26,270 nucleotides of DNA from Myxococcales bacterium. GTDB taxonomy: Bacteria; Myxococcota_A; Bradymonadia; UBA7976; UBA1532. A model generated the notes under the pieces. It saw nothing but the letters and a program-made list of their open reading frames with translations, was not told the DNA's origin and searched no databases. The number at the start of each line of letters is the position of its first letter. The first letter of the stretch is position 1. The stretch lies in NCBI GenBank assembly GCA_020633465.1, contig JACKDN010000058.1, positions 1-26,270 of the forward strand, in the 5' to 3' direction. Below are positions 9,851 to 17,704 of this stretch, piece after piece. Both the position numbers and the translations under genes were made by a program.

Positions 9851-12641
9851 GCTGACCGCGCTGCGGGCCAAGGTGGAGTCGCTCGAAGAGGAGCTGTCCG
9901 GCGCCCGCGATCTGGTGCGCGCCATCAGCCGCGGCGAAGTGGACGCGGTGCAGGTCGACGGGCGCTTCGATCTGCTCGACGTCGTCGATCGCGGCGACGC
10001 CCTGGAGCGTTCGATGCAGCTGATGCGCACCGTCTTCGACGGCGCGACGGACGCCATCGTGCTGACCGACCGACGCGGGCGGGTGATCGACGCGAACCCC
10101 GCCGCGGGCTCGCTGTTCGGGCGCGCGCTCGGGACGCTGCGCGACCGGGCGATCGTCGACCTGTTCGAGTCCTCACCCACCCTCGACGCCTTCTGGCGCG
10201 AGGGCGGCGACGCGCGGCTCAGCGAAGACGTAACGGTGCGCCGACCCGACGGCGCGCGGCGGACCGGCGTGCTGCGCGCGCTGGCCAACGTGCTGCCGGG
10301 GGTCGACATCGTGCTGCTGGACGACCAGACGCCGCAGCACGAGGCGGACGAGGCGCGGCAACGGGCCGAGGACGCGCTGCGCACGACCGAGGCGCGCTTC
10401 CGCGCCATGGTCGATCGCAGCCCGGCCGCCGTCGTGCTGCTCGACGCCGAGGGCACCGTGCTCTACGGGAGCGGCGGCATCGAGCAGCTGATCGGCGCGC
10501 CCCCGGTCGACCTGGTGCGGCGCGCCGCCGTGGACTGGATTCACCCGGAGGATCGGTCCGACGTGCTGACCGCGCTGGCGCACGTGAAGGAGCCGCCGCG
10601 GGCCGCCCGCAGTCGACAGTTCCGGGTGATCGGCCGAGACGGCCAGGTGCGGTGGGTCGACTGCGTCGCCACCAACCGCCTGGAGGATCCCGACGTCGAG
10701 GGTGTCATCGTTCACCTCGTCGACGTGACCGAGCGGGAGCTCGCGCGGCAGTCGCAGGCGCGCAGCGAGGCCCGCTATCGCCGCTTCGTCGAGGCGACCA
10801 CCGAGGGTGTGGTGGCGCTCGACCCGGACTGCCGCATCGTGTTCGCGAACCAACGCTTCGGCGAGATCGTGGGCCGCGAGGCGGCCTCGCTCGTCGGGTG
10901 CCGCCTCGACACCCTGGGCGATACGGCGCTGTGCGTGCGGCTGACCGGCGACGATGGCAGCCCGCCCGCCCAGCAGCGCTTCGAGCATGCGTTCCGGACG
11001 CCGGGCGGCCGCGTCGTGTGGACCCAGCTCAGCGCCGCGCCCCTTCGCGACGACGCGGGCGCCGTCGAAGGCACGATGCTGCTGGCCAGCGACATCACCG
11101 ACCGCCGCCGCGTCAGCGAGGCGCGCAACCTGCTGGCCGCCATCGTCGAGTCGTCGGACGACGCGATCATCGCCGTCGATCTCGACGGGACCATCACGGC
11201 CTGGAACCCGAGCGCCGAGCGTCTGTACGGCTACTCTGCGGCCGAGGCCATCGGCCAGCCGGTCTCCATGCTCGAGGACGAGGACGGCTCGGCGAGCTGG
11301 CGCCGCGCCCTGGCGGGGGACGCGCCCCGGCACGTCGAGGTGCGGCGCCGGCGTCGCGACGGCGACATCGTGTGGGTGGCGCTGTCGGTCTCGCCCGTGC
11401 TCGACCACGACGGCCGAATGGTGGGCGTCAGCAAGGTGGCCCGCGATCTGACCGCGCGGCGAGCGACGGAGGAGGCCCTGCGGCAGAAGGAGGCGCAGCT
11501 GCGCCAGGCGCAGAAGATGGAGGCCATCGGCAGCCTCGCCGGCGGCGTGGCGCACGACTTCAACAACCTGCTGTCGGTCATCCTCAGCTACGCCAGCCTG
11601 GCGCTGGACGACCTGCCCCCCGAGGCGCCGCTGCGGCCGGATCTCGCCGAGATTCGCGACGCGGCCGAGCGGGCCAGCACGCTGACGCGCCAGCTTCTGA
11701 CCTTCAGCCGACGCCAGGTGCTCGAGCCGCGGCTGATCGACGTCAACGCGTGCGTCGACGGGGTGCAGCGCATGCTGGGGCGATTGCTCGGCGAGCACAT
11801 CGTGCAGCGGACGACGCTCGAACCCGACCTGCCGCGGGTCATGGCGGACGCGGGCCAGCTCGAGCAAGTGGTCATGAACCTGGCGGTCAACGCGCGCGAC
11901 GCGATGCCGACGGGCGGGACGCTGACCCTCGAGACGCAGACGCTCACCCTGGACGAGGACGCGGCGCAGGGGCGGGGCGAGCTGGAGCCGGGCACGTACG
12001 TGCGATTGGTCGTCGGCGACACCGGCTGCGGTATGGACGCCGCGACCATCGCGCGCGCGTTCGAGCCCTTCTTCACCACCAAGCCCGTCGGGCGCGGGAC
12101 CGGACTGGGGCTGGCGACGGTGTTCGGGATCATCCAGCAGAGCCGAGGGCACGTGAAGGTCGACTCGGCCGTGGGCCGGGGCACCCGCATCGAGGTCCTG
12201 CTGCCGGCCGCCCGCGCGGGCTCGGTGTCGGTGCCCCCGTCACCGAGCGATGTCGGCCGGGCCCGGCGCGGGGACGAGACCATCCTGCTGGTGGAGGACG
12301 ATCCGGCGCTGCGGCGCATCGTGCGCACGATTCTGCTGCGCGAAGGCTACCGGGTGCTCGACGCCGCCGACGGCGAGACGGCGCTGCAGCGCTGCGCCGA
12401 TCCGGCGCAGCCGGTGCACCTGCTGCTGACCGACGTCGTGATGCCGCGCATGAGCGGCCGCGAGCTGGCCGAGCGGCTGCGGGCCGAGCGACCCGACGTG
12501 CAGGTGGTGTACATGTCCGGCTACACCGAGGACGCCATCGTGCACCACGGGGTGTACGAGGATCGCATGCACTTCGTGCACAAGCCGATCGTCCCGGCGC
12601 GCCTGACGGCCAAGCTGCGCGAGGTGCTCGCGGCGGCGTGA
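9843..12641 (+). CDS. Multi-PAS hybrid histidine kinase
   Basis: This 932-residue soluble kinase begins with a coiled coil and the segment AISRGEVDAVQV. Four PAS-like segments follow at roughly 60-165, 183-300, 300-425 and 425-548, the fourth with the typical SSDDAIIAVDLDGTITAWN. The HisKA helix carries the phospho-His in AHDFNNLL (H571). The HATPase region has NLAVNARDAM, DTGCGM and GRGTGLGLATVFG. A C-terminal receiver (about 815-930) has VEDD and the phospho-acceptor D864 in LLTDVVMPRMSG. No membrane segment is visible, so sensing is cytoplasmic, by PAS ligands or partner proteins. The start overlaps the KaiB-like gene by 8 bases. The output of this hybrid kinase is unknown; the two LuxR-type regulators upstream are candidate recipients. 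Domain calls are confident; PAS boundaries are approximate. Confidence 0.95.
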   Translation: MSELTALRAKVESLEEELSGARDLVRAISRGEVDAVQVDGRFDLLDVVDRGDALERSMQLMRTVFDGATDAIVLTDRRGRVIDANPAAGSLFGRALGTLRDRAIVDLFESSPTLDAFWREGGDARLSEDVTVRRPDGARRTGVLRALANVLPGVDIVLLDDQTPQHEADEARQRAEDALRTTEARFRAMVDRSPAAVVLLDAEGTVLYGSGGIEQLIGAPPVDLVRRAAVDWIHPEDRSDVLTALAHVKEPPRAARSRQFRVIGRDGQVRWVDCVATNRLEDPDVEGVIVHLVDVTERELARQSQARSEARYRRFVEATTEGVVALDPDCRIVFANQRFGEIVGREAASLVGCRLDTLGDTALCVRLTGDDGSPPAQQRFEHAFRTPGGRVVWTQLSAAPLRDDAGAVEGTMLLASDITDRRRVSEARNLLAAIVESSDDAIIAVDLDGTITAWNPSAERLYGYSAAEAIGQPVSMLEDEDGSASWRRALAGDAPRHVEVRRRRRDGDIVWVALSVSPVLDHDGRMVGVSKVARDLTARRATEEALRQKEAQLRQAQKMEAIGSLAGGVAHDFNNLLSVILSYASLALDDLPPEAPLRPDLAEIRDAAERASTLTRQLLTFSRRQVLEPRLIDVNACVDGVQRMLGRLLGEHIVQRTTLEPDLPRVMADAGQLEQVVMNLAVNARDAMPTGGTLTLETQTLTLDEDAAQGRGELEPGTYVRLVVGDTGCGMDAATIARAFEPFFTTKPVGRGTGLGLATVFGIIQQSRGHVKVDSAVGRGTRIEVLLPAARAGSVSVPPSPSDVGRARRGDETILLVEDDPALRRIVRTILLREGYRVLDAADGETALQRCADPAQPVHLLLTDVVMPRMSGRELAERLRAERPDVQVVYMSGYTEDAIVHHGVYEDRMHFVHKPIVPARLTAKLREVLAAA

Positions 12642-12663
12642 GGGGCGGACGGACGCCGAGCGC

Positions 12664-13890
12664 TCAGACGTGGCCGCCGAAGAGCCACGCCGCCAGACGC
12701 TCGGTGAGGCGGCGCCACCAGCCGCGCCGCGCCCAGCGTTCGGGATCGATGGCGACGCAGTGTTCGATGTCGGCGTCGAAGTCGGCGTGCAGCGTGTCCA
12801 TCAGCGGCCCGTCGTGGATCACGAGGCACAGCTCGTCGTCCTTCTTGAGCGATCGGTGATTGAGGTTCGGCGAGCCGACGATGGCGACGACGTCGTCGAC
12901 CAACAGCATCTTGCGGTGCAGCATGGTGCGTTCGTAGCTCCACAGGCGCACGCCGGCCTCGAGCAGGGCGCCGTAGCGGCGTTGACCCACGCGCTGCGAG
13001 ACACGCGAGTCGGTGTGTCGGCCGGGCGCCATGATCTCGACCTCGACGCCGCGCTCGACCGCGTCGATCAGCAGCTCGCCGTACACGCGATCGGGGGCGA
13101 AGTAGGCCGTGGCGATGCGCACGCGGCGGCGAGCGACGCGCAGGGCGGCCTCGACCGTCGCGGCGATGTCGTTCTGTCCGAAGGACGAGGTGGCGCGCAC
13201 GACGTGGACGCGAGCGTCCCCCGCCCGCTCGAGATCGTGTTGCACGGTCGGTGAGTCCGGCCCGAACGGCTGCCGCCGCTCGATCTCGGCCCAGTTCGAC
13301 GCGAAGGCCGCGCGCAGGGCGCGCACCGCCGGGCCCTCGACGCGGAAGTGATCGTCGCGCCAGTGATCGGGATCCTGCGCGTCCCCTTCCCACTCGGCGG
13401 CGATGCCGACGCCGCCGGTGAAGCCGACGCGGCCGTCGCACACGAGCACCTTGCGGTGCGTACGGTGCACCCACCGCCAGACCCGCCAGGTGGACGGCGG
13501 CCGGAACCAGCGCACCTGCACGCCCGCGTCGACCATGCGCCCGACCAGGCTGCGATCCATCGGCCGCGCGCCGACGCCGTCGAGCACCACCCGCACCTCC
13601 ACGCCCGCCTCGGCCCGCTCGGCCAGCGCGTCGGCGAAGCGCCGGGCGATGTCGCCCTGCCAGTAGACGTAGGTGACGAACTCGATGGTGTCGCGGGCGC
13701 CCTCGATGGCTTCGAGCATCGCCGGGAAGATGGCGTCGCCGTTCTTCAAGCGCTCGACGCGGTTGCCCTGCAGGCAAGCGGCGCCGAGCACGTGCTCGAA
13801 GTAGGCGCGGGGGTCGGGATCGTGCGCGGCGGCGGGGTGTTCCGCCACGGCGGAGACGGACGCGGGGCGAGCAGACGCAGCGGCAGTCAC
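12664..13890 (-). CDS. Phospholipase D family protein, ClsB-like cardiolipin synthase
   Basis: The 408-residue product has two HxKxxxxD motifs: H145/K147/D152 in HRKVLVCD and H325/K327/D332 in HRKMLLVD, followed by GSPNLNHRS. A segment near residue 70 (IEFVTYVYWQGDIARRFADAL) is typical of cardiolipin synthases, and the lack of N-terminal membrane helices resembles ClsB rather than ClsA. The reaction would be transfer of a phosphatidyl group to form cardiolipin or a related phospholipid; a general phosphodiesterase role remains possible. The GTG start is set by a strong GGAAGGAGG seven bases upstream; the in-frame sequence before it is not protein-like. Its stop lies 22 bases from the convergent stop of the hybrid kinase, with no clear terminator between. 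The gene upstream on the same strand encodes a small membrane protein. Confidence 0.9.
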   Translation of the reverse strand: MTAAASARPASVSAVAEHPAAAHDPDPRAYFEHVLGAACLQGNRVERLKNGDAIFPAMLEAIEGARDTIEFVTYVYWQGDIARRFADALAERAEAGVEVRVVLDGVGARPMDRSLVGRMVDAGVQVRWFRPPSTWRVWRWVHRTHRKVLVCDGRVGFTGGVGIAAEWEGDAQDPDHWRDDHFRVEGPAVRALRAAFASNWAEIERRQPFGPDSPTVQHDLERAGDARVHVVRATSSFGQNDIAATVEAALRVARRRVRIATAYFAPDRVYGELLIDAVERGVEVEIMAPGRHTDSRVSQRVGQRRYGALLEAGVRLWSYERTMLHRKMLLVDDVVAIVGSPNLNHRSLKKDDELCLVIHDGPLMDTLHADFDADIEHCVAIDPERWARRGWWRRLTERLAAWLFGGHV

Positions 13891-13897
13891 GGACGGG

Positions 13898-13906
13898 CCT
13901 CCTTCC
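13898..13906 (-). promoter_or_regulatory. Ribosome binding site deciding a GTG start
   Basis: The minus strand reads GGAAGGAGG, a near-perfect Shine-Dalgarno sequence, seven bases before the GTG at 13890. It overrules longer in-frame starts further upstream, such as an ATG at 14019. Confidence 0.75.
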
Positions 13907-13952
13907 GAGGGACGGTGGGGGAAGGAGCAAGGGGCGGGCCGGGGGTGCCCTC

Positions 13953-14354
13953 TCAGGCGAGACGAACCCAGCGTCCGCCGTGCAGGCGACGCGCGCCGGC
14001 GAGCAGGGCGCCCACACACGCGCCCACGGCGGGCAGCACGAGGCCGATCCAGCCGGCGAGGTAGACGTCCAGACCACGGCAGGCGCCGAACCGCTGGCGG
14101 GCCACCTGCTTGGCGGCGACGCAGTCGACCTCGCCGACCGAGCCGAAGCAGCCGACGCAGGCCGACAGGTCATCGAGCAGCGCGGCGTGCGTGAACCCCT
14201 GCGCGCCGGTCGCGGCGAGGACGAGCAGCGCGAACGTGAGGACGGTGACGGCGCGAGCGTCGCGGTCGGCGACGATGCGGAAGGCGCGGCGGCCGATGGC
14301 GGCAGACGCGACGAGCATCAGGAGCAGCGTGACGAGGGCGGCGTCGCCGGGCAT
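13953..14354 (-). CDS. Small membrane protein of unknown function
   Basis: This 133-residue protein has three hydrophobic segments: near the N-terminus (LVTLLLMLVASAA), about residues 35-55 (TVLTFALLVLAATG) and near the C-terminus (IGLVLPAVGACVGALLAG). Between the last two is a cysteine-containing loop with CVGC, then DCVAAK and GAC, which could be an extracytoplasmic disulfide or metal site. I do not recognise the family. It precedes the cardiolipin synthase-like gene with 62 bases between, so they may be cotranscribed. The start ATG at 14354 lacks a strong ribosome site. A longer in-frame start at 14576 would add an Arg/His/Pro-rich leader that overlaps the divergent gene, and is rejected. 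Confidence 0.65.
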   Translation of the reverse strand: MPGDAALVTLLLMLVASAAIGRRAFRIVADRDARAVTVLTFALLVLAATGAQGFTHAALLDDLSACVGCFGSVGEVDCVAAKQVARQRFGACRGLDVYLAGWIGLVLPAVGACVGALLAGARRLHGGRWVRLA

Positions 14355-14471
14355 GGGTGCAGGGTAGCGCGGGGGGCGGGCGGTGGGGAGAGGGTGCGGC
14401 GGCTGGCGGCCGTGACGGTGGTTTGGCGTCGTGGCTCGTGCACCGTACCCTCTCTTCGTGGAGGCACGCTG

Positions 14472-14726
14472 ATGACCACTGCCAAGCTCACCTCGAAAGG
14501 CCAGATCACCCTGCCCGCAGCGATGCGTCGCCGGCTCGGGCTTCGGCCGGGCGACCGCGTGCGCGTCAGCCTTCACGAAGCGGGGATCCTGATCCAGCCC
14601 GTCGAGGGCAGATTCGTCGACTCACTGGTCGGACTGGGCCGCGAGTGCTGGGAGGCCGAGGGCGGCGCAACGCGCTACTTGGAGCGCGAGCGGGGCCCCT
14701 GGGAGTCACGGGCAAGGACCGACTGA
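14472..14726 (+). CDS. AbrB/VapB-type antitoxin-like DNA-binding protein
   Basis: The 84-residue protein opens with the AbrB/MazE swapped-hairpin signature TAKLTSKGQITLPAAMRRR, followed by LGLRPGDRVRV and an ILIQP strand. The C-terminal tail (RYLERERGPWE) resembles the toxin-wrapping tails of VapB-type antitoxins of the AbrB class. GGAGG stands seven bases before the ATG. Such proteins usually bind their own promoter and a PIN-domain ribonuclease encoded just downstream. Here only 86 bases separate the stop from a convergent gene, and no PIN-like frame is visible. It is either an orphan antitoxin or a stand-alone regulator. It could conceivably regulate the divergent membrane protein/cardiolipin synthase pair across the 117-base shared promoter gap. 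Confidence 0.88.
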   Translation: MTTAKLTSKGQITLPAAMRRRLGLRPGDRVRVSLHEAGILIQPVEGRFVDSLVGLGRECWEAEGGATRYLERERGPWESRARTD

Positions 14727-14812
14727 CCGACGGGTGGGTGGCGCTCGGCGCTCCGGCTAAGGGCCTCGGGACCTCCACGCGTTCGGCAGCGTCTTGTCAT
14801 TGCGCGCCAGCG

Positions 14813-15382
14813 CTACGTTCGAAGCGCCCGATCCAGCAGATCACGCACGCCCAGGTTCGCCGCCCACCGCCGCAAGTAGTCCAGGTCCAATGCTTCACCG
14901 TGGACTTCGACCACGCCGACGACGTCGCGCCATTGCCGCTCGGACACCTCGCCGCCGGCTCGGTACCAGGTCAGCTTGTGCAGGATGATGTCCTCGGCCG
15001 TGGACATGGAGAACGGGCGTCCACCCGGGACGATCGCCACGTTGGCGCGGCGACGGAAGGACGCTTGCCCGAACGGCGTCCGCTTCAGGACAAAGACATC
15101 GATCTTCCACGCGGTCGCGTAGTGCACCAGGTTGAACGAGCTTCGCCTGCGGACCGCCTCGCGCATCATGTCGGCGTCGGCGTAGTAGTCGGCGTCGAGC
15201 ATCTGGGCCAGACGCTCGACGTGTTCGAACCCCAAGTCTGCGACCAGATCGGCGTCGAGCGTCGTCCGCGGGACACCGAGCACCGAGCTGGCCACCGATC
15301 CGCCCACCTGCACGTCGACCCCGAGCTTCTCGAGCGCCTCGACGACCGGCGTCATCGCGCTCAGGAGGTCGTCGTCGATCAA
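14813..15382 (-). CDS. Nucleotidyltransferase-fold protein (GGS...DxD), toxin-like
   Basis: The 189-residue product has a DNA polymerase-beta-type nucleotidyltransferase core: VGGSVASS (GGS at residues 27-29), TTLDADLV (D43, D45) and a third acidic residue in WKIDVFV (D95). The later segment AEDIILHKLTWYRAGGE is typical of AbiEii-like or DUF6036-like nucleotidyltransferases. Such proteins transfer nucleotides to tRNA or protein targets, or act as toxins in two-gene systems; the actual substrate is unknown. I choose the TTG at 15382, which overlaps the upstream stop codon (TTGA) and has GAGAG nearby; an ATG at 15355 is the alternative. It is translationally coupled to the small gene before it, the usual layout for this pair. 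Confidence 0.82.
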   Translation of the reverse strand: MIDDDLLSAMTPVVEALEKLGVDVQVGGSVASSVLGVPRTTLDADLVADLGFEHVERLAQMLDADYYADADMMREAVRRRSSFNLVHYATAWKIDVFVLKRTPFGQASFRRRANVAIVPGGRPFSMSTAEDIILHKLTWYRAGGEVSERQWRDVVGVVEVHGEALDLDYLRRWAANLGVRDLLDRALRT

Positions 15383-15636
15383 CCGCGGCTCTCGAGGCGG
15401 GCGCGTACCCGGGCTGCGAGGTCGGCGCCGTAATTGAGCTCGATGAGTCGCAGCCGAATCTCTTGCTCGCTGGCGCCCGGCTGGCGCGCCCGCAGCGCAG
15501 CGCGCGCACGCTGCATCGCGGCGGCGCTCATCGCGAACGTCATCTGCGCCCGCTTCTCGATGCCGAAGCCGCGGAGGATGCGCATCTGTACTCGGTGCGC
15601 TTGGAGTTCGGTGTCGCGGGGCACATGGTCGTGCAT
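15379..15636 (-). CDS. Small protein partnered with the nucleotidyltransferase
   Basis: This 85-residue, mostly helical and charged protein contains ILRGFGIEKRAQMTFAMS, then ARAALRARQPGASEQEIRLR and an ending around IELNYGADLA. The pattern (LRxM/F...R...A..MS, then RxRxPxxSxxEIRxxL) recurs in small proteins encoded directly before nucleotidyltransferase genes. That is family recollection, not a search result. It may be the antitoxin or a specificity partner. The stop overlaps the start of the nucleotidyltransferase gene. The ATG at 15636 has only a weak ribosome site, and later in-frame ATGs exist, so the exact start is uncertain. Confidence 0.75.
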   Translation of the reverse strand: MHDHVPRDTELQAHRVQMRILRGFGIEKRAQMTFAMSAAAMQRARAALRARQPGASEQEIRLRLIELNYGADLAARVRARLESRG

Positions 15637-15949
15637 GCGGTGAGAATGGCCGACGTGCGCGTGTGGCGCAACCGGGGCCGGCGCGGTTCACGGTCCGAGG
15701 CGCATTGGGCGGGGCGCTCCATCGTGGACGCCGACGACCTGCCTGAACCTGAACAGGTGCCAGGCACCTCTCGCGGCTGGAATCGAGCTCGTCGTGGTGG
15801 CCAAGCGGCTACCCCGATGGTAGATGGAGAGCGTGCACTCTGGCGCCACCACCCAAAATCGGCACGCGAGGCGGGGCTGCCCCGGCCGCCACACGATGAG
15901 GTCCTCGCGGTTTGGTTCTTCAATCCGTGCAAGGAGTCGGCGATTGGAC
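15637..15949 (+). other. 313-base divergent intergenic region
   Basis: This stretch lies between the leftward small-protein/nucleotidyltransferase pair and the rightward secreted-protein gene, and should contain promoters for both. It holds the perfect palindrome at 15755-15769 and a doubled CCTGAA just before it. In-frame leaders into the neighbouring genes exist on both strands but are Arg/His-rich and lack signal-peptide logic. I see no gene and no clear promoter boxes. Confidence 0.45.
15755..15769. repeat. Perfect palindrome AGGTGCCAGGCACCT
   Basis: Seven-base arms AGGTGCC and GGCACCT flank a single A. Similar GGTGCC/GGCACC palindromes occur as dispersed short repeats in various bacterial genomes, sometimes linked to REP-type elements. 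That link is recollection and cannot be tested in one window, which has only this copy that I noticed. A regulator binding site for the divergent promoters is the other reading. Confidence 0.55.
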
Positions 15950-16627
15950 ATGAGCGCTCGGCGGGTAGTGCTAGCCACCTTGGCTCTCTCAGTCGGACTA
16001 CTCTCCTCTCTCTCCACCGGCCGGTCGGCGCCTTCACCCGATGTTGGGCCTACCAGGCCGTTCAATCCGGACGCCGGCAATCTATTTGCCAATCCAGTGG
16101 CTCGCAACATCCAGTTCTCTGACGCCCTTGGCGAGCGCGAATCTTTAGTCGATAGGGGAGACCGACAGAATCTACTCATCGTGCCTGTTGCCGCCAAGAG
16201 TGACGCCCCCGTCCCGCCCAGCGCTGCACCCACTCTGACTCTGAGCCTCGAACTGCGAGCCGAGCTTAGCGCATCGCTCTCGATTGCCCATGGGTACGGC
16301 CTATCCAAACTCGAATGGGCGATTCGTTCGACCCTTGGCACGAGCGGTCCCGAACTCCGTGAGTTGGTTGTAGGGACCCGACGCTGGTGGGCACGCAACG
16401 GAGCCTTCTTGACCGCTTCTGTCAATATCAACCCACCGGATGCCAAGCACCTCTTCTATTTGTGTTCGGAGGAGGCACCGTCCCGTTTCGCCGGTCTACG
16501 CTCGCACGATGACTGTCTCGTCCTTCAGTCGCTGCTCCGCTCCGAGCCCGAGAAGCCATTCCCTTGGGTCACGCTGCTTCTATTGTGCATGGGCGGCGCC
16601 GCATTCGCGATGTCCCGACGAGGGTGA
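15950..16627 (+). CDS. Secreted orphan protein with C-terminal membrane anchor
   Basis: I do not recognise this 225-residue protein. It begins with a signal-peptide-like segment (VVLATLALSVGLLSSLS) and ends with a hydrophobic stretch (VTLLLLCMGGAAFAM) followed by SRRG. That tripartite end resembles bacterial sortase-like or exosortase-type sorting tails, though no PEP or Cys-Gly motif is evident. The middle is Ser/Leu/Pro-rich and has two cysteines, in LCSEE and DDCLV, which could form a disulfide. Sampled 60-base lines inside the gene are 52-57% GC, against about 70% or more in neighbouring genes, and the codons are less biased, which suggests recent transfer or weak expression. AAGGAG lies 13 bases before the ATG, a somewhat long spacing. 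Downstream, 198 bases without a gene separate it from the convergent glyoxalase II gene. Confidence 0.7.
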   Translation: MSARRVVLATLALSVGLLSSLSTGRSAPSPDVGPTRPFNPDAGNLFANPVARNIQFSDALGERESLVDRGDRQNLLIVPVAAKSDAPVPPSAAPTLTLSLELRAELSASLSIAHGYGLSKLEWAIRSTLGTSGPELRELVVGTRRWWARNGAFLTASVNINPPDAKHLFYLCSEEAPSRFAGLRSHDDCLVLQSLLRSEPEKPFPWVTLLLLCMGGAAFAMSRRG

Positions 16628-16825
16628 ACGCTGGACTGTGACAACGAGGCGAAGCCCATCCGAGCGGTGGACTCGGGCGTGGCGCACGGCGCTTGAGTGC
16701 GTCGCGGCACGGCCCTACTTCGCCTTCGCGTCTGCTGCTCATGCTGGCGGGCCGGGCTCGAAGCGCGCCCAATGCGGATAGCAGGCAGTGGACTGGCCGA
16801 CTGGGCGCCGGTTCCCGCGGCGCGC

Positions 16826-17704
16826 TCAGCTCGGCAGGGCGCCCGCGGGCAGCGATTTGTAGTCCTTCCTATCCTTCAGCGCCCGCGCGGCGGCGAACAC
16901 CGCGGCCTCGTCCTCCAACGCCCGGTCCGGCCAGGCCGCGGCGACGGCGGCCTTCACGGCGGCGGCGCCGACGCGCAGGAAGGGGTTGGTCGAACGCTCC
17001 AGGCCGATGGTGCTGGGCAGGGTGCACTTGCCTTCGGCGCGCAGGGCGCGGACGTGGCGGATGCGGTCGGCGAGCGCTTCGTTCTGGCTGTCGACGCTCC
17101 AGGCGAACTGCAGGTTGTCTTCGGTGTACTCGTGGGCGCAGCACACCTTGGTCTGGGTGGGCAGCGCGGCCAGGCGCGTGAGGCTGTCGTGCATCTTCGC
17201 GGGCGGGCCGTCGAAGAGGTAGCCGCAGCCGCCGGCGAAGAGGGTGTCGCCGCAGAACAGCAGGTCGCCGGTGAGGTACGAGATGTGGCCGTCGATGTGG
17301 CCCTCGGTGCGTAGCACGCGCAGGGTCAGGTCGCCCACGCTCACGGTGTCGCCCTCGTCGACGGACTCGGTGAGGCCGGGCACGTCCTTGGCCGCGCGGG
17401 CCGGGCCGACGACGCGGTAGTCGCTCAGGGTGCCGCGCCTGGCGAGGTCGCGGTTGATGCCGATGTGATCGTGGTGGGTGTGCGTGTTCAGGATGGTCGT
17501 CGGGCGCAGGTCGTGCGCGGCGCAGTAGTCCAGCACGGGGCCGGCTTCGGGGCCGTCGACGATGGCGGCCTCGCCGGTGCGGGCGCACACCAGGAGCCAG
17601 ACCAGGTTGTCCTTCCAGACGGGCACCTGGTGCACGATCGCGCGGCCGTCGCACGCCTCGAAGGGCGGGCTGGGCTGCGTCACGGCGTGCTCGATGGCGT
17701 TCAC
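16826..17704 (-). CDS. gloB: Hydroxyacylglutathione hydrolase (glyoxalase II)
   Basis: The 292-residue protein is a metallo-beta-lactamase-fold hydrolase. Metal ligands are visible as THTHHDH (residues 74-80), GHIDGHI (H136), GDTLFAGGCG (D153) and HEYTEDN (H191). The C-terminal part has LPSTIGLERSTNPFLR, the glyoxalase II C-terminal signature that helps bind glutathione. It should hydrolyse S-D-lactoylglutathione or a related acyl-thiol in the cytosol. It is slightly longer than typical (about 255 residues), with extra residues at both ends. Its GTG start overlaps the stop of the peroxiredoxin-like gene (GTGA), indicating translational coupling at the end of the DsbD operon. An ATG-started upstream extension would only run antisense through the peroxiredoxin gene in another frame. 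Confidence 0.93.
   Translation of the reverse strand: MNAIEHAVTQPSPPFEACDGRAIVHQVPVWKDNLVWLLVCARTGEAAIVDGPEAGPVLDYCAAHDLRPTTILNTHTHHDHIGINRDLARRGTLSDYRVVGPARAAKDVPGLTESVDEGDTVSVGDLTLRVLRTEGHIDGHISYLTGDLLFCGDTLFAGGCGYLFDGPPAKMHDSLTRLAALPTQTKVCCAHEYTEDNLQFAWSVDSQNEALADRIRHVRALRAEGKCTLPSTIGLERSTNPFLRVGAAAVKAAVAAAWPDRALEDEAAVFAAARALKDRKDYKSLPAGALPS

Noticed and set aside
10173..12152. Minus-strand 659-codon frame within the hybrid kinase gene
   Set aside because: It is antisense to well-conserved kinase domains and its product is His/Arg/Gln-rich with no motif.
12642..12663. Bidirectional terminator between the convergent hybrid kinase and cardiolipin synthase genes
   Set aside because: Only 22 bases separate the stops and no stem-loop of useful length is visible.
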